This document shows positions 25,174 through 33,187 of a DNA stretch of 35,469 nucleotides, one piece after another (positions within the stretch are counted from its first letter, which is position 1; the number at the start of each line of letters is the position of its first letter). The stretch covers positions 1-35,469 of the forward strand of contig JAAXJX010000020.1 of NCBI GenBank assembly GCA_012269595.1. The letters run 5' to 3'. Position numbers and translations under genes: made by a program. A model generated the notes under the pieces. It was not told the DNA's origin. It was given only the letters and a program-made list of their open reading frames with translations, and searched no databases. Source of the DNA: Planctomycetia bacterium (lineage in GTDB: Bacteria; Planctomycetota; UBA8108; UBA1146).

Positions 25174-25935
25174 ATGGGGCCGAATCCACACCAGTCTCCG
25201 GTTACAATAACCAATGACATCACAGTATGTCCCAAAGCGGAAGCCAATTTTCACTCCGGAGGGTATTTGCCGAGCGAATCTGAAGAGAACTATCTGCGGG
25301 CAATTTGGAAACTTGCGGGGGATGACGATTCCAATTGGATACCTACAGGCCTTGTGGCAGAGCGGGTAGGAGTCTCTCCACCATCTGCCACGAGCATGGT
25401 TCAGCAGTTGTGTGATCGTGGGTGGCTGGACCATAAAAGATATGGGGGCGTTCGATTGACAACTGAAGGTCGAATGCTGGCCGTTCAGACTGTTCGTCGA
25501 CATAGGATTCTTGAAACCTACCTCTCAAAAATACTGGGGGTTCCCTGGGACAGAGTCGATTCTGAAGTTGAGCGACTGGAGCATTCAGTCAGTGAAGATT
25601 TGATCTGTCGCATGGAAGAGGCCCTCGGTTTTCCTGATAGGGATCCCCATGGATCTCCGATTCCTGACAGGCAAGGGATTTTGCCAACTCGTCAGGATCT
25701 GTTTTTGGATTTGGCTCCACTTGCCACAAGCCTGGAAATTGTTCGAGTGGAGGACGCACTTCCGGAAGTGTTGCACTGGCTGGGTGAAAGAGGGGTCCGT
25801 CCTGGAGTCGTCGTCACTGTTGAATCGAGAGAGCCAGCTGGAGGGCCAGTTCTTCTGAAGTTGCCGGGACAAGAATCGGCTTTTGCCATTAGTGGGAAGC
25901 TGGCACGTTCTATCAGTGTGACAAAGGTCGGGTAA
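25174..25935 (+). CDS. troR: DtxR/MntR-family metal-dependent repressor, likely regulator of the tro operon
   Basis: 253 residues from an ATG at 25174. A TTG at 25267 with GGAGGG just upstream would give the more usual start MPSESEENYLRAIW, and I consider both possible. The winged helix spans about 34-105 (ERVGVSPPSATSMVQQL as recognition helices, RYGGVRLTTEGR as wing). The dimer and metal-binding domain runs about 106-165 with VRRHRILETYL and VERLEHSVSEDL, then DPHGSPIP. A C-terminal SH3-like/FeoA domain covers about 183-252. E133 takes the place of DtxR Cys102 in the ExxEH pattern, as in MntR, which favours manganese sensing. It lies tail-to-tail with troD, 39 bases away. Binding to the boxes upstream of troA is inferred. 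Confidence 0.88.
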   Translation: MGPNPHQSPVTITNDITVCPKAEANFHSGGYLPSESEENYLRAIWKLAGDDDSNWIPTGLVAERVGVSPPSATSMVQQLCDRGWLDHKRYGGVRLTTEGRMLAVQTVRRHRILETYLSKILGVPWDRVDSEVERLEHSVSEDLICRMEEALGFPDRDPHGSPIPDRQGILPTRQDLFLDLAPLATSLEIVRVEDALPEVLHWLGERGVRPGVVVTVESREPAGGPVLLKLPGQESAFAISGKLARSISVTKVG

Positions 25936-25974
25936 CGCGACACATGATTGCCAGCAGCAAGGTCATTGAATCGG

Positions 25975-27216
25975 TCAAGAACCGGTTTCCGGATTCGATT
26001 TTCCGGTTTGCTCTTCTTCTTCCAGCATGACCATCAGGGATTCGTCCAGATGGTGCTCAATCCTGTGGGCAGGGCCCTCCAGGTGATCAGGTGGCAGTCC
26101 CAATCGTTCAGAGGCAAATCGTTGCCACAGGCTTCTCTTCCTGAGCAGTGTTTTGGCTATGCGTTTGCCTTTTCCTCTGGGCTTTCCATCGCGAATAAAA
26201 CCGACAATGACCAACTGAATCCATGCAAATCCGGTGGTACTGATCAAATTTGGAGTGGTCAGTCTTTCATCACTTTCCGAAAGCTGAAGTGAGTCCGCAA
26301 GCAGGTCTTCTCTGGCTACGCGTAATCGCCACATATACAGACGGAAAGCGACAGGCAGGATTCCTCTTTGGGGAGCAAGCAGGACCGCGGTTCCCAACAG
26401 GAATCCTGAGGTCAATGCGATCATCCCCGGGACATTCGAGTCGACCACGTATACGGCAGAGAGTGTTCCTGCCACTGCTGAAATCAAACCGGTCAAAGCA
26501 CTGACCACGATCATCGAACCAAAACGATCGCATAGAATTCCGGCAATCGTCGGAGGGACTGCAATCATGGCTACTACCAGGATCGATCCTACGGCTTCAA
26601 AACATGAGACTGAAGTGATCGCCACGAGTACCAGGAGCCCTCTTTCCAGCAGACGGACCGGTAACCCGGTGGACCGTGCAAGGCTCGGATCAAAAGCACA
26701 TACTTTCCATTCCTTCCAGAAGAGCAGCAACGCTCCGAGATTCAGGAGGAGTGCGATGGAAATGGTGACGATCGATCTGGGGAGTGACCAGCCGAAGAGT
26801 TCCATCCGCTGGAAATGGGTGAACTCGATGAGGCCATGAAGAACACAGCTGGCATCCAGGTCGATCTCCCGTGTATAGAGCTCGATCAGGATGATGCCAC
26901 CAGAAAACAGAGTGGTGAAGACCACTCCCAGTGCTGCTCCACCATCCATCTCCGCACGTTCTTTAAGCCAGTCAGCGATCAGGGAAAGGATCAGGGCAGC
27001 GATGACGGCCCCGATAAACATCGGTGCGACTTCACGGCTTCCCGTAAAAATAAATCCAAGTATCAAGCCAGGAACCACTCCATGGGCGATGGCATCGCCG
27101 AGCATGGCCCGATTTCGGAGGGTCAAGTGTACGCCAACGATGGAACAGGTTACCGCAGCCAAAATGGCAACGAGAAGAATGTCGAGCATGGCCGGGTTCA
27201 TGAGGATATCGATCAT
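25975..27216 (-). CDS. troD: Metal ABC transporter permease with DtxR-like C-terminal extension (TroD-type)
   Basis: 413 residues. Residues 1-290 are an ABC-3 family permease with about eight to nine membrane helices and the conserved GDAIAHGVVPG (40-50) and AMIAVPPTIAGIL (216-228) segments. The last 115 residues are charged and cytoplasmic. ESDERLTTPNLI could match the wing of a winged helix, and RSLWQRFASERLGLPPDHLE plus AHRIEHHLDESL (383-394) closely resembles the DtxR dimerisation segment (LxExFLxxxLGL...EAxxxEHxxSDE). With TroC it would form the channel for Mn, Fe or Zn import. Its ATG overlaps the troC stop by four bases. The extension may sense metal or be a relic of a fused regulator. 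Confidence 0.9.
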   Translation of the reverse strand: MIDILMNPAMLDILLVAILAAVTCSIVGVHLTLRNRAMLGDAIAHGVVPGLILGFIFTGSREVAPMFIGAVIAALILSLIADWLKERAEMDGGAALGVVFTTLFSGGIILIELYTREIDLDASCVLHGLIEFTHFQRMELFGWSLPRSIVTISIALLLNLGALLLFWKEWKVCAFDPSLARSTGLPVRLLERGLLVLVAITSVSCFEAVGSILVVAMIAVPPTIAGILCDRFGSMIVVSALTGLISAVAGTLSAVYVVDSNVPGMIALTSGFLLGTAVLLAPQRGILPVAFRLYMWRLRVAREDLLADSLQLSESDERLTTPNLISTTGFAWIQLVIVGFIRDGKPRGKGKRIAKTLLRKRSLWQRFASERLGLPPDHLEGPAHRIEHHLDESLMVMLEEEEQTGKSNPETGS

Positions 27217-28424
27217 GAGGTTGCCCCTTTATCGACGGGAGGAATCTCCATCGATTTTCGATCGAGCAATTTTTCGATATCCTCTTCATCAAGGTCGATC
27301 AGATTTCTGTCGATTTCTGCTTCACTGTCGAGCCATTGAATCCATCGATTGCGTGCAGAGATCGATCTTTCTGCGCGGCGAATCCCTTCTGTGGTCAATC
27401 GGACGTGGGTTCCTGCCATCTCTGTATATCCGGAGAGAATGCACAGTCTCAGTGCCGAAGAGCTTGCATTCAGCGAGCCTGCCAGGATCCGTTCTCTCGC
27501 GACAAAGTCATTTCCTGCATGCAAATTCTCATGGAGGAAAATCAGGATACGTTGCATTTCCCTGCGCTGTTTTCTTTGAATCCAGCGAAGGCGTTTTCCC
27601 AATAGACCTTTGTGTGGTGCTACCACCAGAGAAATGGAAAACAGGGTCGCTGCACAGATGACGATGACCGGGCCGGTAGGAAGGTCGACTTTGAATGAGC
27701 TCAAGAGTGTTCCTGCAGCGCCAGCTATTGCACCGAGCATTCCACTGATAGTGAGCAGGCGATTGAATCGGTCGGTCCAGAATCTTGCGGTGGCCGGCGG
27801 GATGACGATCAATGCAGCGGTCAAAACCACACCCACTGCGGGCAGAGAGATAACGATCGTCACTGCCAGAATCAGCATTACCAGCAGATCGATGCGCCCC
27901 ATCGACATTCCGATGCCTTTTCCAAAGGAACTGTCAAAACAACTGACGAGTAACTCCTTGTGGAGAAGAATCATAATCAAGCTCACGACAGTGGCTGACA
28001 GAGTCAGGGTGATGGCTTCTGATTGAAGCATTCCGGCAGCTTGTCCGAGGAGGAAGTGATCCAGACCAGCAGAGAATGCTCCGGGGCCTGATCGTTGGGC
28101 AATGCTCAACAAGGCAATCCCTGCCCCGAAAAAGATTCCCAGAATCGATGCCGTGGCAGAGTCCTGCCGAATGCGGGTCAGGATTGGCAACCTTGAAACG
28201 AGAACTGCCGCCACAAGGGTGGTGAGCAAGGCTCCGAGGCCAAGGGCCCAATAGGATTGGCTGCCAGCGATCAAAAATCCGAGAACGATGCCAGGAAGTG
28301 TAGAGTGGGCCAGGGCATCGGCAAGGAGGGCTCTTTTTCGCAGGAGCAACAGGCTTCCGACCAATCCACAACACAATCCAAGAGTCGTGGTTCCCAGAAG
28401 GACGACCAGGGTGTTGGGCTGCAT
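27213..28424 (-). CDS. troC: Metal ABC transporter permease with winged-helix-like C-terminal extension (TroC-type)
   Basis: 403 residues. Residues 1-275 form the ABC-3 membrane part, with the family signature RKRALLADALAHSTLPGIVLG (29-49) and ALIVIPPATARFW (204-216). After KGLLGKRLRWIQRKQRREMQ comes a soluble tail (285-390). ILIFLHENL, SASSALRLCILSGYTEM and VRLTTEGIRRAERSI follow the helix-turn-helix and wing pattern of DtxR-family DNA-binding domains, including the LTxEGxxxAxxxxxxxR end. Here the DNA-binding-like part is present, whereas the partner TroD better matches the dimerisation part. Its ATG overlaps the troB stop by one base. It is the inner-membrane half of the importer; the role of the tail is unknown. 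Confidence 0.9.
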   Translation of the reverse strand: MQPNTLVVLLGTTTLGLCCGLVGSLLLLRKRALLADALAHSTLPGIVLGFLIAGSQSYWALGLGALLTTLVAAVLVSRLPILTRIRQDSATASILGIFFGAGIALLSIAQRSGPGAFSAGLDHFLLGQAAGMLQSEAITLTLSATVVSLIMILLHKELLVSCFDSSFGKGIGMSMGRIDLLVMLILAVTIVISLPAVGVVLTAALIVIPPATARFWTDRFNRLLTISGMLGAIAGAAGTLLSSFKVDLPTGPVIVICAATLFSISLVVAPHKGLLGKRLRWIQRKQRREMQRILIFLHENLHAGNDFVARERILAGSLNASSSALRLCILSGYTEMAGTHVRLTTEGIRRAERSISARNRWIQWLDSEAEIDRNLIDLDEEDIEKLLDRKSMEIPPVDKGATS

Positions 28425-29215
28425 CAGCGATCACCCGATTTCCGGATCGATCGGCCTGAACGGATTCTTCTGACGGCTTCTGCTGCTTCATCCAGGAGGG
28501 TCAATTGACCGCCGTAGGTACGAAGGAGATTTTCACGGGTAAAGGTTGTTTTTGTGGGGCCAGCGGCAACGAGCCTGAGATTCAGAAGCAAGACATGATC
28601 AAAGTAGTCTTCAATGGTTTGAAGGTCGTGATGAACGATGACGACAGTTCGGTCGTCTTTTTTCAAATCTGCGAGAACAGTTCGAATCGTCTCTTCTGTC
28701 GCAGCATCGACACCTGCGAAAGGCTCGTCCATGAGGATGATTTTTGCATCCTGGGCGAGTGCTCTGGCTATGAAGACACGTTGTTGTTGCCCGCCTGAAA
28801 GTTCTCCAATTTGGCGTGAGTGAAGTTCAGCCATTCCGACAGCGGAAAGACATTCCATTGCCCAGTCTCTCTGCGCCTTACCGGGCCAGCGAAACCAACC
28901 CAATCTGCGATAGGTTCCCATCATGACCACGTCGAGAACCTGCACCGGGAAATCCCAATCGACACTTTCACGTTGGGGAACAAACCCGATCAACTCGTCG
29001 GATCGATCACTGGGGACATCAAAAATTTTGATCCAACCATTGGATGGTTTGTGGGTTCCCAGAACGCAGCCCAGAAGGGTGCTTTTTCCAGCACCATTAG
29101 GGCCTACGACAGCGCAGAGAGACCCCTTGGGAATCTCAACGTCGATATCCCATAAAACCGGCTTTTCCCGGTACGCCATGGTCAGATCATGAATTTCGAT
29201 GGCGGTTTCGCTCAT
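28424..29215 (-). CDS. troB: Metal ABC transporter ATP-binding protein
   Basis: 263 residues. All ABC ATPase elements are present: Walker A GPNGAGKS (38-45), Q-loop FVPQRESVDWDFP (78-90, the WDFPV form typical of Mn/Zn/Fe importers), signature LSGGQQQR (139-146), Walker B IILMDEP (159-165) and the switch histidine in VIVHHDL (192-198). It powers metal import at the cytoplasmic face with the two permeases. Its ATG overlaps the troA stop by four bases, and its own stop overlaps the troC start by one base. The assignment to the TroB/MntB/ZnuC group rests on motifs plus context. Confidence 0.96.
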   Translation of the reverse strand: MSETAIEIHDLTMAYREKPVLWDIDVEIPKGSLCAVVGPNGAGKSTLLGCVLGTHKPSNGWIKIFDVPSDRSDELIGFVPQRESVDWDFPVQVLDVVMMGTYRRLGWFRWPGKAQRDWAMECLSAVGMAELHSRQIGELSGGQQQRVFIARALAQDAKIILMDEPFAGVDAATEETIRTVLADLKKDDRTVVIVHHDLQTIEDYFDHVLLLNLRLVAAGPTKTTFTRENLLRTYGGQLTLLDEAAEAVRRIRSGRSIRKSGDR

Positions 29216-30207
29216 CTCAGACCCTCAGCAATCGTCTGGGCATTGTGTCTCACCATTTTTGACCAGCTGTCTGCACCACTCTCAGGAGGACCTGGAGCAT
29301 CGCTGTAAAGTTTTCCACCGACCGTCAGCTGGTGTCCCAGCTTTTGGCAGCCCTCGATCAGGGCGAGCACATTTCGCTCCGGGACAGTGGATTCGATAAA
29401 GATGGAAGGAATCTTTCTTTCACTGAGCAATTCGACCAGTTGATTGACTCTTTTCAGTGACGGTTCTGATTCAGTACTGATGCCCTGAATCCCGTGAACT
29501 TCAAACTCATACCTGTTTCCGAAATAGGCAAAAGCGTCGTGGGCTGTGACGAGAACCCTTTTCGCCGTTGGGATAGGTGCAAGAGTGGAAAGGACGCTTT
29601 GATGCAAAGCTTCAAGGTCCGAGACCAATTCGGAGTGCCTGCGGTTCAAGTCTTCAATGGGCAGTTGTCCAGACTCCAGCAAAGCCGACTTGAGGTTTGC
29701 ACACACTTTCAGCCACAGGGGAACATCCAGCCAAAAGTGCGGATCGACGGTACCGGATTCGTCCAGAATCAGATCCCCTGCCGGAACCTTCTCACAGATG
29801 GCAATCGCCTTGACGGTGGGTGAGTTTTCTTCGAGCTGGGACAGCATCTCCGACATGCGTCCTTCGAGGTGATGTCCATGATAGAAAACCAGATCTGCAC
29901 GAAGGATTTTACGCAGGTCTTTGGGGGTCGGTTTGTACAGGTGGGGATCGACTCCGCTACCCATGAGGTGCTCGACCTGGATATCAGGGGAAACCAGTCT
30001 GCGAACTGGTTCAGCGAGCATCTCGGTCGTACACAATATTTTCAGGACATCGGTGGAAGATTCCGGTTCAGGGCCCTTGCAACCCGCCAGACCAGATAGC
30101 GCGAGGAGCCCCAGAGGAACCACGAGAAGCAGCCATGAAAAAATGGCCTTCTGCCACAGTGGTCTCAGGGAATCTGAAACCTGTCGAATGATCGGATGAA
30201 TACACAT
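29212..30207 (-). CDS. troA: Metal-binding lipoprotein of a cluster A-I ABC importer (TroA-type)
   Basis: 331 residues. A hydrophobic stretch (about 22-40) ends in the lipobox LAGC with the lipidation site at C43, so it is a membrane-tethered binding protein. The metal ligands can be placed by family pattern: H89 in SGVDPHLYKP, H157 in VDPHFWLD, H223 in TAHDAFAYFG and D303 in LYSDA. His at the third site matches TroA rather than PsaA-type proteins, which have Glu there, and the long His-rich loop of ZnuA is absent. The VHGIQGISTESEPS and IPSIFIESTVPERNV blocks also look like TroA. It captures Mn, Zn or Fe and delivers it to TroBCD. First gene of a fully overlapping four-gene operon. Confidence 0.93.
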   Translation of the reverse strand: MCIHPIIRQVSDSLRPLWQKAIFSWLLLVVPLGLLALSGLAGCKGPEPESSTDVLKILCTTEMLAEPVRRLVSPDIQVEHLMGSGVDPHLYKPTPKDLRKILRADLVFYHGHHLEGRMSEMLSQLEENSPTVKAIAICEKVPAGDLILDESGTVDPHFWLDVPLWLKVCANLKSALLESGQLPIEDLNRRHSELVSDLEALHQSVLSTLAPIPTAKRVLVTAHDAFAYFGNRYEFEVHGIQGISTESEPSLKRVNQLVELLSERKIPSIFIESTVPERNVLALIEGCQKLGHQLTVGGKLYSDAPGPPESGADSWSKMVRHNAQTIAEGLR

Positions 30208-30244
30208 GGCCCGATTTTCGAATCAAAGACCCTCAGGATCAAGT

Positions 30245-30260
30245 TTTAACCTTGCCGAAA
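30245..30260. promoter_or_regulatory. DtxR/MntR-box-like element, proximal to troA
   Basis: TTTAACCTTGCCGAAA lies 38-53 bases before the troA start. It matches the neighbouring element at 30267 in 12 of 16 positions and begins exactly 22 bases from it. It is a weaker palindrome than that site. Binding by the TroR-like repressor is inferred. Confidence 0.45.
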
Positions 30261-30266
30261 AAATAA

Positions 30267-30282
30267 TTTAGCCTTACCTAAA
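30267..30282. promoter_or_regulatory. DtxR/MntR-box-like operator, distal to troA
   Basis: TTTAGCCTTACCTAAA has perfect 5-base arms (TTTAG/CTAAA) around a 6-base centre and resembles the DtxR-family half-site pattern TTAGGnnAGnCTAA on the minus strand. It lies 60-75 bases upstream of the troA ATG, in the region between troA and the divergent beta-helix gene. This is where a metal-responsive repressor would be expected to act. Confidence 0.6.
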
Positions 30283-30440
30283 AATGTGAGTTGGGCCGGA
30301 ATGCAGTGGAGTCCCAATCATGCCAATTGTAACATTATCGGATATTCAGGATTTTATGGACTGACTGGCATTCGGGAGTAACTATTCGCTCCCTTCATAG
30401 CCCGGTGAGCCCTGCTGTGACTTTATTGGGAGGAAATCGG

Positions 30441-32090
30441 ATGTCGGGGAAGACCCATCGGAAATGCATGAATTACAAGGCCAGATCCGTTTCAGGATAC
30501 GCCCGGTTGGCAGTGATGTGTGTTTTTCTGTGCTGGCAGGGGCTGGCCAATGCGGCGGAGATTCTGGTCCCTCAAGACGTCCCCCAAATCAATACCGCCA
30601 TCGATCTGGCTCTTGAGGGAGATGAAATTATCGTCTCTCCAGGGGATTGGCCGGCTCCGATCAACTTCAACGGAAAAAACATCATCGTTCGCTCCAGTGA
30701 AGGCCCCGAAGTGACTCGCCTCGTTGGAAGCGGAAATGGATCAGTGGTCAGTTTCATTTCTGGAGAAATTTCAGGAGCAACCCTTGAAGGTTTCACCATT
30801 CAATCAGGAGGGGGAACCCAGACTGCCAACGGTTTACTCGGTGGTGGAATCCTGATCATGAATTCCTATCCGACGATCCGAAATTGCATTATCGAAAACA
30901 ACACCGCTGCTTCTGGGGCAGGGATTCATATTGAAGGACCCACATTCGGCATTGTCACGGTGGACTCCGTGGTAATTCGCAACAACTCCACCTCAGATTC
31001 CGGTGGCGGAATGTGTTTGAACAATTCCGCGGAAGCGACGCTGCTCAACTGTCACTTTGAAAACAATGTTGCTGAAGTCGTTGCTGGTGGAATTCTCTGT
31101 GAAGAGAGTTCTATCACTATCAGTGATACAGCAATGATTGGAAACGCGTCAAATCTGGCTGTGGGGGGGATTTGGATTTACTTCGATTCGGAAGCGCAAA
31201 TCCAGAACTGTCTCTTTGAAAACAACAGCTCACCCATCTCTGGGGGAGCCGTGGTGGTCTCTGACCAGGCCCGAGCGACGATAGAAAGTTCCGTATTCAG
31301 GGACAATCTGGGCGGGAGTTCAGGCGGAGCGATTCTTCTCGATTCAGGGTCCAATCAGGAAACTCAAGTCATCAGGGGTTGCGTGTTTCACAATAATTTC
31401 GCAACCAATGCCGGGAGTCATCTGGCAATCAGTTTCAACCCGCTCGATCTGTTGATTGAAAAGTGCACTTTTGGCCTGACCGAAATTGGAAGTGCCGAGG
31501 CCATCAGTATCAACAATTCAGGGATTGAGGCGGTGCGCATAGACTCGAGCATCGTCATGGCGGGAGCGGGTGGAAGTATCGTCGCAATTCCCGGATCAAC
31601 CTCGGTGGCCTATTCCTGTGTGGAAAACCTGTCAGCGACGGCGGTGACTCCCGTTGACAGCATCGATGCGGATCCCCTTTTCACAGATGCCGAAAATGGC
31701 ATTTACACTCTCGAGTCCGGGTCACCCTGTTTGAACAATGGCAATCCACTCCTGCCCCTCGATGTGGATGGGACATTGACAGATATGGGAGCCCTCGGAG
31801 CAGCACCATTGCCCAGTTCTGAATTTCGAAGAGGCGACGTGGATGGGTCTGGATCAGCCAACATTGCAGATGCCATTCAGATTCTTGCCTGGTTATTCAT
31901 TCCCGGGACTGACGCACCGTCTTGCGAAGATTCTTCTGACACCAATGACGATGGAGCCCTCAACGTCTCAGACGCAATTACACTGCTGGACGCATTATTC
32001 GTGTCCGGTGATCCACTGCCTGAGCCTTACGGTTCTTGTGGGAGCGATGCGACGGACGATCCCCTGACTTGTGAAGCAGACTGCCTCTAG
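30441..32090 (+). CDS. Secreted right-handed beta-helix protein with dockerin-like C-terminus
   Basis: 549 residues from the ATG at 30441, chosen for the GGGAGGAA site 5 bases upstream; a GTG at 30405 is also in frame. The signal peptide has its core near 23-35, with probable cleavage at ANA/AE. VPQDVPQINTAIDLALEGDEIIV is the usual opening of pectate-lyase-like beta-helix proteins. It is followed by about ten rungs with the repeated pattern I-x-N-C-x-(I/F)-E-N-N and GGG turns (GGGILI, SGGGMCL, SGGAVVV, SGGAILL). The end has FRRGDVDGSGSANIADAIQI and DTNDDGALNVSDAI (dockerin-like loops), then paired cysteines. It may bind or cut polysaccharide outside the cell; no catalytic residues can be assigned. 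It is transcribed away from troA. Confidence 0.85.
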   Translation: MSGKTHRKCMNYKARSVSGYARLAVMCVFLCWQGLANAAEILVPQDVPQINTAIDLALEGDEIIVSPGDWPAPINFNGKNIIVRSSEGPEVTRLVGSGNGSVVSFISGEISGATLEGFTIQSGGGTQTANGLLGGGILIMNSYPTIRNCIIENNTAASGAGIHIEGPTFGIVTVDSVVIRNNSTSDSGGGMCLNNSAEATLLNCHFENNVAEVVAGGILCEESSITISDTAMIGNASNLAVGGIWIYFDSEAQIQNCLFENNSSPISGGAVVVSDQARATIESSVFRDNLGGSSGGAILLDSGSNQETQVIRGCVFHNNFATNAGSHLAISFNPLDLLIEKCTFGLTEIGSAEAISINNSGIEAVRIDSSIVMAGAGGSIVAIPGSTSVAYSCVENLSATAVTPVDSIDADPLFTDAENGIYTLESGSPCLNNGNPLLPLDVDGTLTDMGALGAAPLPSSEFRRGDVDGSGSANIADAIQILAWLFIPGTDAPSCEDSSDTNDDGALNVSDAITLLDALFVSGDPLPEPYGSCGSDATDDPLTCEADCL

Positions 32091-32192
32091 TCCGATTCTC
32101 CGGCTCTTGACCCGGCAGGTTTCCCGATCGACACTCGACCCTGTTGCTGCTGGCAGGTTGAAGCGGGAATCCAAATTCTGGAGGGCGGGGTC

Positions 32193-33122
32193 ATGGCCAA
32201 GGTTCTGGATCTGAATGCCACCATCGAAAAGCGGGAAGACTTTTCTGAAGAATTGGCGATTTTCAGGGTTCGTCCGGATGACCCTCTTCCCGATGGAGAC
32301 TGGTTTGTCCCTGGCCAATACATGGTGATCGGCGTCAATAATGTCGATGAACCTGAGTTGGGAGGCGTTCAAAGACCGATGTCCATCGCTTCCGAACCTG
32401 CAGAGCGTGGTCATGTCGAGTTCTATATTCGTCGAGTCGGAAGTCCTGAATCCAAAAATCCCCTGACCCACAGCCTTTTCAAACTTCAGCAGGGAGACCG
32501 GGTCTTTTTGCGCCCCAAGCCGAAAGGGCACTTCACGATTCCCGGAACAGTGGGTGAGGACGACAAGCGCTGGCGCATTCTGGTCAGTGCCGGAACCGGT
32601 TTGGCTCCTTTCGTCTCCATCGTTCGCGATGACTGGACACGTAATGGAGGGAGCGCGATGGACCGGACCTGCATCATTCATGGTGCTTCCCGGCCTGGAG
32701 ATTTGGGCTATCGACGCGAACTGGAAGATCTCTCCAGTGAGCATGGGCTCCTCTATTTGCCGACAGTCAGCCGACCTGCCGAATATCCGGAATGGGATGG
32801 TCTTCACGGCAGGGCGGAGGATCGATTCAAGGCAGATGCCCTCGAAGTTCTCGAGGAGAGAATGGGGATCCCCTCTGGATCCCTGGGGCCGGATCAAGCA
32901 GTGGTCCTCGTCTGCGGCCTTCAGGGAACCATAGGTGAATCCCTCGTTCGTCTTGCCAAGCGCGGATTCGTACCGGCAGAGAAGAAGATCCGCAAGAAGC
33001 TGGAGATTCCCGATGAGTTGCCCGGCTCATTCTTCTTTGAGCAATACGATTCAGATCCGGTCATCGACCTGGAGAATGAGGGCCTCGTCACCGAACTGCG
33101 ACGGGATCTGGGGCTCATTTAG
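32193..33122 (+). CDS. Ferredoxin-NADP reductase-like flavoprotein
   Basis: 309 residues, ATG at 32193 with GGAGGGCGGGG 6-16 bases upstream. The FAD-binding motif appears as RPMSIAS (61-67, usual form RxYS), so the Tyr is Met here. The NADP phosphate loop SAGTGLAPFVS (132-142) and the CGLQGTIGESL segment near 250 (usual CG-x-x-x-M) complete the FNR-superfamily pattern. It would pass electrons between NADPH and ferredoxin or flavodoxin in the cytosol. The C-terminus (PGSFFFEQYD) is longer than in E. coli Fpr (248 residues) and resembles the end of ferredoxin reductases with a longer NADP domain. The neighbours do not show a pathway. Superfamily is confident; electron partner unknown. Confidence 0.82.
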   Translation: MAKVLDLNATIEKREDFSEELAIFRVRPDDPLPDGDWFVPGQYMVIGVNNVDEPELGGVQRPMSIASEPAERGHVEFYIRRVGSPESKNPLTHSLFKLQQGDRVFLRPKPKGHFTIPGTVGEDDKRWRILVSAGTGLAPFVSIVRDDWTRNGGSAMDRTCIIHGASRPGDLGYRRELEDLSSEHGLLYLPTVSRPAEYPEWDGLHGRAEDRFKADALEVLEERMGIPSGSLGPDQAVVLVCGLQGTIGESLVRLAKRGFVPAEKKIRKKLEIPDELPGSFFFEQYDSDPVIDLENEGLVTELRRDLGLI

Positions 33123-33144
33123 ACCGGTTTGAGTCTGGAAATGG

Positions 33145-33186
33145 GGGGCTCACTCATGGAAACTGATCGGGAATGAAATGAGCCCC
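33145..33186 (+). other. Hairpin immediately before the FHA-M64 gene
   Basis: GGGGCTCA (33145-33152) pairs perfectly with TGAGCCCC (33179-33186), and TCAT with ATGA extends the stem inside after a small internal mismatch. No T-run follows, so it is a poor intrinsic terminator. It ends one base before the first possible ATG of the next gene, and could weaken translation from that codon or mark the end of the flavoprotein transcript. Confidence 0.4.
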
Positions 33187-33187
33187 A

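Noticed and set aside
31995-32897. 300-codon open frame on the minus strand
   Set aside because: Spans the end of the beta-helix gene and most of the flavoprotein gene on the other strand, both of which are well supported.
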